The notes beneath the pieces were generated by a model. It was not told the DNA's origin and searched no databases. It saw nothing but the letters and a program-made list of their open reading frames with translations. A stretch of 14,321 bases of DNA from Anaerolineae bacterium. Its GTDB lineage: Bacteria; Chloroflexota; Anaerolineae; JAFGEY01. The translations under genes and the position numbers were made by a program. Shown here piece after piece: positions 7,607-14,321 of this stretch (position 1 is its first letter; every line of letters begins with the position of its first letter). The stretch spans positions 1 through 14,321 of the forward strand of contig JAFGJF010000538.1 in the NCBI GenBank assembly GCA_016929205.1, written 5' to 3'.

Positions 7607-10540
7607 TCAATAGTCTTCCAATGGGCCGTATTCTAGATCGTCACTATCCTTACGAGCAGTCCCTGTATGAGCCCGCCTGATGTTTTGATCAAGCTCTTCG
7701 ACTTGGAACCCATCAGGTCCATCCTCGATCCACTGCGCAGCCAGACGTGACAACTCTATCATCGAACCGCGCGCAATCGTGCACGTGGGCAGAGAGTGCA
7801 AAAACAATTCACCATAGCGTTTGGTCTGCACCCGTTTATCCAGCACTACCACAACACCACGATCGGACTTGGATCGAATCAACCTCCCAAATCCCTGCCG
7901 GAAGCGCAAAACAGCATCGGGCACTGCATATTGGAAGAACGGCTCATCCATACTCTCCGAACGCGCGGCAAACACAGGGTCAGAAGGAACGGCAAATGGC
8001 AGCTTGACCATCGCCAGACAGCTCAACGCCTCACCCGGCACATCGACACCTTCCCAAAAGCTACGCGTTCCCAGCAGCACGGCCCTTGGCACGGTGCGCA
8101 AGTTCTCCAACAACTGGCGGCGCGAGGCTCCGCCCCCCTGGGCAAACACGGTGATCCCATCAGCCGCAAGTGGTTGCCTGATCGCATTGTCAACTGCTCT
8201 TAATTGGCTATACGAAGTAAAAAGCGCCAGCATCCGCCCCTTGGTTGCTTTGGCCAACGCAGCTAGTGCCTCATTGATCGATCTTTGATAATAGGGCTGA
8301 TTTGGCTCGGGAATATCCATCGGCAAACAGAGCAAAACCTGCGCTTCGTAATCAAAGGGCGACCCGACGCACAATTCTTCAGCATCTTGAGCGCCCAGAC
8401 GATCCTTGATAAAAGAAAAGTCCTCGTCAATCCGCAGCGTCGCCGAGGTAAAGATCACCGTCTCCTTGGGCCATAACAAGTGCTGCTCGACGAGATGTCC
8501 CACGTGCAAAGGCGCGACACAGAGCGAGATATCGTCACTTTTGGCACGGGTGCGCAACCACGTCACTTGTCCCGGCCCTGGTTCAAGCAACACCGACTCC
8601 ATTTGGGTGCGAACGCCATCTAACTGGCGGGCCAGACCGACACCCTCTTGCAGCAGATCATCGTATCCCGGAATCTGTGCATGCGCCAGGTCTTGAAGCA
8701 TTTCGACAATACGTTCAAGTGCATCGAACGATTTGGCCATTTCGCCCGACACAACATCCCAGGCCATCTCAATTTGTGCCCAATCCGGCTGGATGCGCAA
8801 CGCGTCCGTCAGACGGACGCGATAATCATACTGCCCCTTATGTCCCTCCTGCTCGGCAACAAACGCAGCCAGATCCTGAAACAAGCCATCAAGAAAACGG
8901 ATCACACTTTCATTACTGTCGCCAGACGCTAGAGTGGCATTCTCTAGATCGCCAAAAATCTCATCAGGAATGCGTCCATAACACTGCGCGTATACACGCT
9001 GCAAAAAGCTCGCAGACGATCCCCCGCTACAACCGATTTGAGACAAAAGAAATGCGACCTCGCGATGGGTCAGCTCGTGACCGAGTTGATTTGTGGTCGC
9101 GTTTTCCAGATGATGCGCTTCGTCCACAATCAAGAAATTGTACGAGGGTAGCACACGGTTCTCCGTGGCAACGTCCGCAAGCAGTAAGGCATGGTTGACG
9201 ACAACAAGATGGGCATTCTCTGCCAACCGTCGAGCCTGGTAGAAAAAACATTTGCCCTGGCGATTGTAAACACATCGTTCGCCGGTACACATATGCGTAT
9301 CTGCCGAGACTTGCGCCCATACCGCCCAATCGTCCGCACTGGGCAAAAAAAGTTCCGTCCGGTCGCCAGTTACCGTATTGGGCAGCCAAACCAGGACTTT
9401 GCTCAACACCAACAACTCATTATCCTGCAAATCCGGCTTGCTTTTCAGCGCCTCCAGGCGACGCATACACAAATAGTTGTTCCGCCCCTTGAGCACTGTC
9501 GCCCGCACCTGAAAGGGCAGCAGTTCGCGCAAGTCAGGAATGTCTTTGCCGTACAACTGATCCTGCAAATTGATTGTGTTGGTCGATACGATCACGCGTT
9601 CGCCATTCTGCACAGCCCAATGGATTGCGGGAAGCAGATAAGCGATCGACTTGCCCGTTCCCGTTCCCGCTTCGACAAGCACATGGCGGGATTGATTGAA
9701 AGCTTGCGCGACCTCACGCAACATATCCACCTGTTGCGGCCGATACTCAAAGCCTGGAAAAGCAGCGCTAAATGCCCCGCCTTCCTCCAGCATTGCCGCC
9801 AGTGCATCGACATCGAGCGCAATGCGCCGATCGACCGGCACGAGCGGCTCGCCAACCTTGTCCCTGACAAATGATGAGCCATCTCGATCCAGCAATCCCT
9901 TGGCCCGCAACTGCGCGGCGATGCTGTTTCCCTGTCCAAAACTCTGTTGCATCCGTTGCGCATCACGAAATACCTTTCCCAGCGCCCAGCTTTTGTCTCG
10001 CGCAGCAGCGTTGATCGTTCGCAAGGCTTCTGCTGGCAAGGCAACGGCCCGTTCCTGTAACTCACGAAACAAGTGCATCGATGCCCGTGCATCATCCAAA
10101 GCCCGATGGCGCCCGGTGAACTCGATCCCCAGGCTGTCCATCAGTTTGCCCAGGCTGTACCGGCTTTCGTGCGGCATCAAGATTGTCGCCAGCGCAAACG
10201 TATCGACAAAAGCATGGTCACGAAAACAGTCCTGTTGTCTCAAGAAAGCGAGATCAAAGCGTACGTTGTGCCCAACAATGACGCCATTGCCGACAAAACT
10301 CTGGAACCGGGCGCGCAGCGTAGGAAAGACCGGCGCATTGCTCACGTCCTGATCGGTAATGCCGGTCAGTTGTGAGATTTGAAATGGGATAGGCCTCCCT
10401 GGATTGACCAGGCTGCTAAATACACCCAACTCGCGACGATGATCAAACTTGATCGCGCCAACCTCAATGATCTCGTCCCGAGAAGCATCCAGTCCAGTCG
10501 TTTCCAAATCAAGGGCAACGTAAATCAACAGACAATCCAT
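7607..10540 (-). CDS. dinG: DinG-type ATP-dependent helicase with N-terminal DEDDh 3'-5' exonuclease domain
   Basis: A 977-residue fusion. Residues 1-165 are a DnaQ-like DEDDh exonuclease: DLETTG with D11 and E13, VGHNVRFDLAFL with D96, and HRALDD with H145 and D150. Residues 255-977 are an XPD/DinG superfamily 2 helicase: Walker A EAGTGTGKS (290-298), motif Ia TNTINLQDQL (320-329), DEAH box (473-476), motif IV-V GTRSFWEGVDVPGEAL (824-839) and motif VI QGFGRLIRS (882-890). Four cysteines (C358, C418, C423, C431) lie at the place of the 4Fe-4S cluster of DinG/XPD. Such helicases unwind 5'-tailed DNA, R-loops and G-quadruplexes in repair. The start is ATG 10540, overlapping yqhQ by 32 nt; a TTG at 10528 giving MIYVALDLETTG is a real alternative. 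Neither has a strong Shine-Dalgarno, which suggests coupling to yqhQ translation. All catalytic motifs are intact. Confidence 0.95.
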   Translation of the reverse strand: MDCLLIYVALDLETTGLDASRDEIIEVGAIKFDHRRELGVFSSLVNPGRPIPFQISQLTGITDQDVSNAPVFPTLRARFQSFVGNGVIVGHNVRFDLAFLRQQDCFRDHAFVDTFALATILMPHESRYSLGKLMDSLGIEFTGRHRALDDARASMHLFRELQERAVALPAEALRTINAAARDKSWALGKVFRDAQRMQQSFGQGNSIAAQLRAKGLLDRDGSSFVRDKVGEPLVPVDRRIALDVDALAAMLEEGGAFSAAFPGFEYRPQQVDMLREVAQAFNQSRHVLVEAGTGTGKSIAYLLPAIHWAVQNGERVIVSTNTINLQDQLYGKDIPDLRELLPFQVRATVLKGRNNYLCMRRLEALKSKPDLQDNELLVLSKVLVWLPNTVTGDRTELFLPSADDWAVWAQVSADTHMCTGERCVYNRQGKCFFYQARRLAENAHLVVVNHALLLADVATENRVLPSYNFLIVDEAHHLENATTNQLGHELTHREVAFLLSQIGCSGGSSASFLQRVYAQCYGRIPDEIFGDLENATLASGDSNESVIRFLDGLFQDLAAFVAEQEGHKGQYDYRVRLTDALRIQPDWAQIEMAWDVVSGEMAKSFDALERIVEMLQDLAHAQIPGYDDLLQEGVGLARQLDGVRTQMESVLLEPGPGQVTWLRTRAKSDDISLCVAPLHVGHLVEQHLLWPKETVIFTSATLRIDEDFSFIKDRLGAQDAEELCVGSPFDYEAQVLLCLPMDIPEPNQPYYQRSINEALAALAKATKGRMLALFTSYSQLRAVDNAIRQPLAADGITVFAQGGGASRRQLLENLRTVPRAVLLGTRSFWEGVDVPGEALSCLAMVKLPFAVPSDPVFAARSESMDEPFFQYAVPDAVLRFRQGFGRLIRSKSDRGVVVVLDKRVQTKRYGELFLHSLPTCTIARGSMIELSRLAAQWIEDGPDGFQVEELDQNIRRAHTGTARKDSDDLEYGPLEDY

Positions 10541-11429
10541 CCAATTCGAGCACTCGCTTTAGCGCGGCAATAGCGACCTCGACCATATCATCGTCGGGCT
10601 CGCGCGTTGTCAGCTTTTGCAGGGCCAGTCCCGGCACCAACAAAACGCGCATCCAGGCACGATGTTGATGTTTAGCGCTGAACTTGAGCCATTCATAGGA
10701 AATGCCAACGATAACGGGAAGAAGCACAATCCGAGAGGCGAGTCGCAATAACAGCGTCGGTCGCCCGAGCAAGGCAAAGACCAACACCGATATGACCATC
10801 ACCACCAGAATGAATGCCGTGCCGCATCGCGAATGGGCAGTTGTATAGCGCTGAATCGCCCCCACAGACAATGGAACGCCCTCTTCATATGCGTGAATGG
10901 TTTTATGCTCGGCGCCGTGATATTGAAACACGCGCTCCACATCGGGCAAAAACCCGACACCCCAGATGTAGGCCAGAACAATGGCCAGCCGAATCACGCC
11001 TTCGACCAGGTTGCTCAACAGCGCACTGCCAAGGTATGGATCCACCAGGCGGGTCAAAAAAGCAGGCAACACGAAAAACAAGCCGGTGGCCATCACGACT
11101 GCCAAAGCAATACTTCCCAGGCCAGCTGCACCGCTGAACGTGGACTGGGACGGTGTATCATCCGACAATTTGACATCCTCGCCTTGAACCGCCACATCCG
11201 CCGAGTACATCAAGATGCGCATACCCAGGACAAGCGTATCCCACAACATGGTGATGCCGCGAACAAAAGGCACCTTGGCAATCCAGCTATTGTAAATCAT
11301 CTCGTTCAGCGGCTCGCTGCGCACAACGATCTTGCCATTCGGCGCACGAACGGCCACAGCCATCGCCTTGGAACCGCGCATCATAACCCCTTCCATGACC
11401 GCCTGTCCGCCGTAATTGAATTCACTCAC
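10509..11429 (-). CDS. yqhQ: YqhQ-family (DUF1385) membrane protein
   Basis: A 306-residue integral membrane protein of the YqhQ/DUF1385 family, whose biochemical role is not established. Signature stretches are GGQAVMEGVMMRG (7-19) at the N-terminus, YHGAEHKTIHAYE (170-182), HSRCGTAF (199-206) and the conserved tail REPDDDMVEVAI (277-288). Hydrophobic segments lie near 104-125, 143-162, 205-222 and 232-247. The GTG at 11429 is chosen because GAGGAG (11442-11437) sits seven bases before it. The upstream TTG at 11444 would overlap that Shine-Dalgarno and add only RSRG-type residues. It is the first gene after a sigma-70 promoter with both consensus hexamers and overlaps the dinG start, so it probably opens the operon. 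The His/Cys-rich conserved loop hints at metal binding, but that is inference. Confidence 0.94.
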   Translation of the reverse strand: MSEFNYGGQAVMEGVMMRGSKAMAVAVRAPNGKIVVRSEPLNEMIYNSWIAKVPFVRGITMLWDTLVLGMRILMYSADVAVQGEDVKLSDDTPSQSTFSGAAGLGSIALAVVMATGLFFVLPAFLTRLVDPYLGSALLSNLVEGVIRLAIVLAYIWGVGFLPDVERVFQYHGAEHKTIHAYEEGVPLSVGAIQRYTTAHSRCGTAFILVVMVISVLVFALLGRPTLLLRLASRIVLLPVIVGISYEWLKFSAKHQHRAWMRVLLVPGLALQKLTTREPDDDMVEVAIAALKRVLELDGLSVDLRCP

Positions 11430-11436
11430 GCCACGA

Positions 11437-11442
11437 CTCCTC
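11437..11442 (-). promoter_or_regulatory. Ribosome binding site that fixes the yqhQ start at GTG 11429
   Basis: GAGGAG on the minus strand lies seven bases upstream of the GTG at 11429. The alternative TTG at 11444 overlaps it and lacks its own site. Confidence 0.8.
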
Positions 11443-11458
11443 AATACAAAGTGCTAGG

Positions 11459-11486
11459 ATTATATCATTTTATCAGGGTGTGTCAA
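11459..11486 (-). promoter_or_regulatory. Sigma-70 promoter of the yqhQ-dinG-glycosyltransferase operon, -35 inside the sulfatase 3' end
   Basis: On the minus strand TTGACA (11486-11481), a 16-nt spacer and TATAAT (11464-11459) match both hexamers of the consensus exactly. Predicted transcription starts near 11452, leaving a leader of about 23 nt with a good Shine-Dalgarno. The -35 box falls within the final codons (Val-Asp-Thr) of the upstream sulfatase gene, so the two operons are packed with no spacer. I see no terminator between them; read-through from upstream is possible. Confidence 0.88.
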
Positions 11487-12951
11487 CCACCATTGAACCA
11501 GGCCAGCGAACCGTTTTGTAGGGCGAAACCAGCGGTTCACCATCAGGACAAAACAAGCTGCCACCCTGCACCCAGCCGCAGTCCCGCGCTGCTAATTCTT
11601 GCACCAGGTAGTTACGCCAGACGGCAATTTCGGGCTGGTGACCGGGATCATCGATCAAATCCGTGCACTCGCCCGAGTCCTGCTCCAGATCGAAAAACTG
11701 TTCGCGATTAATACGTGGTAGCCAGATAAACTTGCGCCGTCCGTTGGTGACGTACTGCATTTCCTGTGCTTCTGCGTAACACGTGCAGTGCTCGCCGTGA
11801 ATGTACCGCCGCCAGTCCGATGCCGGCACATCGAGAAGCGGCAAGACGCTCCGTCCATCGACTGTTTCTGGGACAGCCAATCCGGCCGCTTCCAACACTG
11901 TCGGCATCACGTCGCGCAGTTCAATCACCTCGCTGGCTACCCGGCGCACCCGTTTGTCCTGTCGCATCGGCGGCGTCACCACAAATGGGATCCGTGCACT
12001 GCCCTCGTAGGCATAGGTCTTGCGCCACAGATGGTGATCGCCCTGCATATCGCCGTGATCCGACGTAAAAACGATCCAGCTGTTCTCCAATGCGCTGTAC
12101 TGAAAGCGGCGCATCCAGTTCATCAACCGTCCAATCTGAGTATCGATGAACGAAATCTCGCCATAATAGCCGGCGCGTGCGCGGTGGATCTGCTGTCGCG
12201 TCATTTTGCCGTGCCATGCATTGGGATTAACCGCATCCTGCGGGCAGTCGTGCATCGCCGCCCATTCGCCAACCCACGGTGCTGGCGTCTCGCTGTGGAT
12301 AGTCGCCTCCCAATAGGCGCGTGGCGGCACATAAGGCGAATGCGGGCGGGCAAAAGAAATGTTTAGAAAAAAGGGACGATCCTGGTCTCGCGTCTCCATA
12401 AAATCGATCGCCCGGCGCATTGTCCACGCTGTGGGATGAAGATATTCTTCCGTGTGCCAGGGACGCGCCTGCCAGGCATTCCAATCCACACCATGGTCGT
12501 CCGGCGTCACCCCATCGGGTGCATGTCGTTCAAACCAGGTGCGATACGCGTCCTTGAAACCGTTACGCAGCGTGCGCCCCGACTCATCCAGCTCGCACGT
12601 TTCGAACCCCATCGATGCGCGTTGGGGATGAAAATGTCCCTTGCCCACCATGTGCGTCCGGTAGCCTGCGCGCGTCAGCTCTCCTGCCAAGGTATGCGGA
12701 AAATCGTTCGGAATCTGGCCTTGCCCCCAACCCATGCCGAGAACACCGGTATGCCATTGATTTTGACCCGACCACAGCGATGCCCGCGCTGGCAAACAGG
12801 ACGGCACGGCAGAATAAGCGTGCTCAAACCGCGTACCACAGGCCGCCAGGTAATCGAGATTGGGCGTCTGCACGATCGGGTGCCCGTCTGCTCCCAGGCA
12901 GTCGCCGCGAAACTGATCGCACACAATCAGAATAATATTGGGTCGATCCAT
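11473..12951 (-). CDS. Formylglycine-type sulfatase / phosphonate monoesterase-like hydrolase
   Basis: A 492-residue alkaline-phosphatase-superfamily hydrolase that cleaves sulfate esters (or, in some relatives, phosphate or phosphonate esters). The catalytic signature C-x-P-x-R is intact as C52-L-P-A-R56; the cysteine must be converted to formylglycine by an enzyme not in this window. Other expected active-site residues are visible: D12-Q13 near the N-terminus, K104 and H106 (VGKGHFH), H204 (RPHSPY), D298-H299 (TSDHGD) and K311 (WRKTYAYEG). The metal pair is Asp-Gln, as in choline-sulfatase and phosphonate monoester hydrolase relatives, not the Asp-Asp of many arylsulfatases. There is no signal peptide, so it should act in the cytoplasm. 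The start at 12951 has GAGGAG five bases upstream. It lies 37 nt after a DapA-like gene, suggesting a shared sugar-degradation pathway. The substrate is unknown. Confidence 0.92.
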   Translation of the reverse strand: MDRPNIILIVCDQFRGDCLGADGHPIVQTPNLDYLAACGTRFEHAYSAVPSCLPARASLWSGQNQWHTGVLGMGWGQGQIPNDFPHTLAGELTRAGYRTHMVGKGHFHPQRASMGFETCELDESGRTLRNGFKDAYRTWFERHAPDGVTPDDHGVDWNAWQARPWHTEEYLHPTAWTMRRAIDFMETRDQDRPFFLNISFARPHSPYVPPRAYWEATIHSETPAPWVGEWAAMHDCPQDAVNPNAWHGKMTRQQIHRARAGYYGEISFIDTQIGRLMNWMRRFQYSALENSWIVFTSDHGDMQGDHHLWRKTYAYEGSARIPFVVTPPMRQDKRVRRVASEVIELRDVMPTVLEAAGLAVPETVDGRSVLPLLDVPASDWRRYIHGEHCTCYAEAQEMQYVTNGRRKFIWLPRINREQFFDLEQDSGECTDLIDDPGHQPEIAVWRNYLVQELAARDCGWVQGGSLFCPDGEPLVSPYKTVRWPGSMVVDTP

Positions 12952-12988
12952 TCTTTCTCCTCATAAGCTTCTGGTCCACGGCAGCCCG

Positions 12989-14050
12989 TCAAGACAACCA
13001 CGCATCCAACTGTTCACGCACAAAGGTATCGTCGTTGAGATGTGGATAAGCCGCACAGACACGGTCAATCTCTTCCAGTTGCCCCGGGGACAGATCCTCG
13101 TCCGGATTCAGGCACCACCGCCCGGCCATCAGACCCTGCCGCCTTAGCACCTCATGAATGCCGGCGATACACCCCGCGAAATGGTTAGCAGCGTCAAAAA
13201 GGGCGGCGTTGCAGTCGGTCACCTGTGCCCCCAGAGCCAGCAACTCGGCAGGGATAGAGGCGTCATCTCGCGCTTGTTTGCATTGCTCCAGCAGATCGAC
13301 CGCCCTACGCGTCCAAACCGCCCAATGCCCCAGCAAGCCGCCGGCAATTCGTAAAGAAGCCGTGCCAGGACCCAGGCTGTACTCGGTCAACAAGTCGCCC
13401 ACAATATAGTCATCGTTGCCCGTATAAAGCGCAATCTCGCGTCCCCGTCCCGATTCGGCGACGGCACGTACGACGTCCAACGTCTGGTAGCGGCTAAAGG
13501 GCGCGATTTTGATCGCCACAACCTGCTCGATCTCGGCAAAACGCCGCCAGAAAACATAGGGCAGCACTCGTCCCCCGACGGCAGGCTGAAGATAAAAACC
13601 AAAGAGCGGGATCACCTGTGCCACAGCCTGGCAGTGAGCAAGGATCTGCTCCAGGCCGGCTCCCTTGAATGCCGACAGGCTAAGCAGCCCGCAGTCGTAA
13701 CCTAGCATCCGGGCCAGTTCCGCTTCGCGCAAAGCCTGCGCCGTATCGCCCACCAGGCCCGCCACACGGACAAACGGCACTGTCTCTGTTTCGGACACCG
13801 TCTCCGCTGCCAATTCGAGGACTGGGCGGTACAGACCAACCAGCGGATCGTGGATCTCAAACTGCGTGGTGTGCACGCCAACAGCCAACCCTCCCGCGCC
13901 GGAAGCGACATAGTAGCGCACCAACGCACGCTGATGTCGTTCGTCGAATCGACGTTCAGCGGTCAATGCCAGCGGACAAGCAGGAATAACCAACCCCTTC
14001 TGCAAATGACTGCGCAAACGCTCGTGCGATAATGCTGTTGGCATTGACAT
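12989..14050 (-). CDS. Dihydrodipicolinate synthase family (DapA-like) aldolase/lyase
   Basis: A 353-residue class I aldolase-superfamily TIM barrel, longer than the usual 290-300 residues because of an extended C-terminus. The Schiff-base lysine is K181 in VAIKIAPF; the catalytic tyrosine is Y153 in GFYLQP; GVHTTQFE (58-65) takes the place of the GTTGE loop. The arginine that binds aspartate semialdehyde in true DHDPS (in a YNxPSRT context) is missing: here the sequence is YLQPAVGGR. It is therefore unlikely to make lysine precursors. Relatives act on keto-sugar acids such as 2-keto-3-deoxy compounds, which fits its place between a sugar-nucleotide-type epimerase and a sulfatase. The ATG at 14050 has GAGGAG 11 nt upstream; an ATG at 14044 (MPTALS) is equally possible. 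The spacer to the upstream gene is 36 nt. Exact reaction unknown. Confidence 0.9.
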   Translation of the reverse strand: MSMPTALSHERLRSHLQKGLVIPACPLALTAERRFDERHQRALVRYYVASGAGGLAVGVHTTQFEIHDPLVGLYRPVLELAAETVSETETVPFVRVAGLVGDTAQALREAELARMLGYDCGLLSLSAFKGAGLEQILAHCQAVAQVIPLFGFYLQPAVGGRVLPYVFWRRFAEIEQVVAIKIAPFSRYQTLDVVRAVAESGRGREIALYTGNDDYIVGDLLTEYSLGPGTASLRIAGGLLGHWAVWTRRAVDLLEQCKQARDDASIPAELLALGAQVTDCNAALFDAANHFAGCIAGIHEVLRRQGLMAGRWCLNPDEDLSPGQLEEIDRVCAAYPHLNDDTFVREQLDAWLS

Positions 14051-14086
14051 CAGATCACGATCTCCTCGATCTCGCTCAATCCTTGA

Positions 14087-14321
14087 CTAAAACTTGCCGT
14101 CTCGAACCTGGAACTTGGTCGGTTTGGCCAGCGTCGGGCCATCCATCCGCACCCACTCGGCCACCCACTCGATTGCTCGCCCCACCGGCACGCGCGGATA
14201 GCCCAACAACTTGAAAGCCAGTGCCGCGTTGTTGAGCAGCGCATCCGGTTGTTCAACGCCCTCAAACAGTGGTTCCCGTCCCAACAATTCGCCAAACTGC
14301 GCTGCCAGGCAACGGATCGAA
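14087..14321 (-). CDS. NAD-dependent epimerase/dehydratase, C-terminal end, cut by window edge
   Basis: The last 77 residues of an extended short-chain dehydrogenase are present; the gene begins beyond the right edge. The visible part, from GELLGREPLFEGVEQPDALL through LLGYPRVPVGRAIEWVAEWV to the tail PTLAKPTKFQVRDGKF, matches the substrate-binding C-terminal segment of NAD(P)-dependent epimerases/dehydratases acting on sugars or sugar acids. The NAD-binding Rossmann fold and the Tyr-x3-Lys catalytic pair are outside the window. It is the first visible gene of the operon that continues with the DapA-like enzyme (36 nt spacing) and the sulfatase. An overlapping reading frame at 14050-14295 is a shadow. 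The exact substrate is not determinable. Confidence 0.82.
   Translation of the reverse strand, partial: SIRCLAAQFGELLGREPLFEGVEQPDALLNNAALAFKLLGYPRVPVGRAIEWVAEWVRMDGPTLAKPTKFQVRDGKF

Noticed and set aside
9191..9874. Plus-strand open frame of 227 codons within dinG
   Set aside because: The opposite strand carries all helicase motifs; this frame has no Shine-Dalgarno and no protein-like signature.
10833..11711. Plus-strand open frame of 292 codons
   Set aside because: It is antisense to yqhQ and the sulfatase end, crosses the operon promoter, and its translation is low-complexity His/Gln/Arg-rich with no family motif.
14050..14295. Minus-strand 81-codon frame ending at the DapA-like start
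   Set aside because: The frame at 14087-14321 encodes the recognisable epimerase tail; the 81-codon frame overlaps it out of phase and is Cys/Arg/Trp-rich.
1..14321. CRISPR array, insertion sequence, integrase or toxin-antitoxin pair
   Set aside because: Reading both strands I saw no spaced direct repeats, transposase or recombinase motifs, or small paired genes; gaps between genes are all under 150 nt.

Overview
The window is a densely coded stretch of moderate GC content. It carries nine protein-coding genes, two of them cut by the window edges, with no RNA gene, mobile element or CRISPR array that I can see. The organism is most likely a bacterium of the phylum Chloroflexota, probably Anaerolineae-like. 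That is an inference from the gene mix: flavin-dependent thymidylate synthase, a YqhQ/DUF1385 membrane protein, a DinG helicase fused to a DnaQ-type exonuclease, and a very long O-antigen-ligase/TPR protein. No marker in the window proves the taxonomy.

Left part (1-1486). The N-terminal third of a long-chain acyl-CoA synthetase (minus strand, running off the left edge) lies divergent from thyX (plus strand). thyX has a near-perfect sigma-70 promoter (TTGACA, 17 nt, TATACT), which also shows that its true start is a GTG about 20 nt downstream of the expected transcription start. thyX converges on the long minus-strand operon. The two meet at a perfect 15-bp inverted repeat with an 11-nt loop.

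Middle part (1487-11429, all minus strand, read right to left). The order is yqhQ (DUF1385), dinG, a GT4 glycosyltransferase, an O-antigen ligase-like membrane protein with a TPR tail, and a second GT4 glycosyltransferase. Genes overlap or are at most about 25 nt apart, so this looks like one transcription unit. It is headed by a promoter with both consensus hexamers (TTGACA, 16 nt, TATAAT) whose -35 box is embedded in the last codons of the upstream sulfatase gene. The last three genes form a small glycan assembly module: two cytoplasmic glycosyltransferases and one multi-spanning polymerase or ligase. The first two genes concern a membrane protein of unknown role and DNA repair or replication.

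Right part (11473-14321, minus strand). An upstream operon holds the C-terminus of an NAD-dependent epimerase/dehydratase, a DapA-superfamily aldolase/lyase that lacks the DHDPS substrate arginine, and a formylglycine-type sulfatase without a signal peptide. The set suggests intracellular catabolism of a sulfated (or phospho-ester) sugar or sugar acid. The substrate cannot be read from the sequence.

Several naive longest-ORF starts are wrong here (thyX, yqhQ, the ligase and the first GT4). Corrected starts and reasons are given in the entries. I did not find a clearly undescribed multi-gene system. The most interesting points are the three-part ligase/TPR protein, the DinG that keeps both exonuclease and Fe-S motifs, the buried operon promoter, the convergent-gene palindrome and the sulfatase/DapA-like/epimerase trio.
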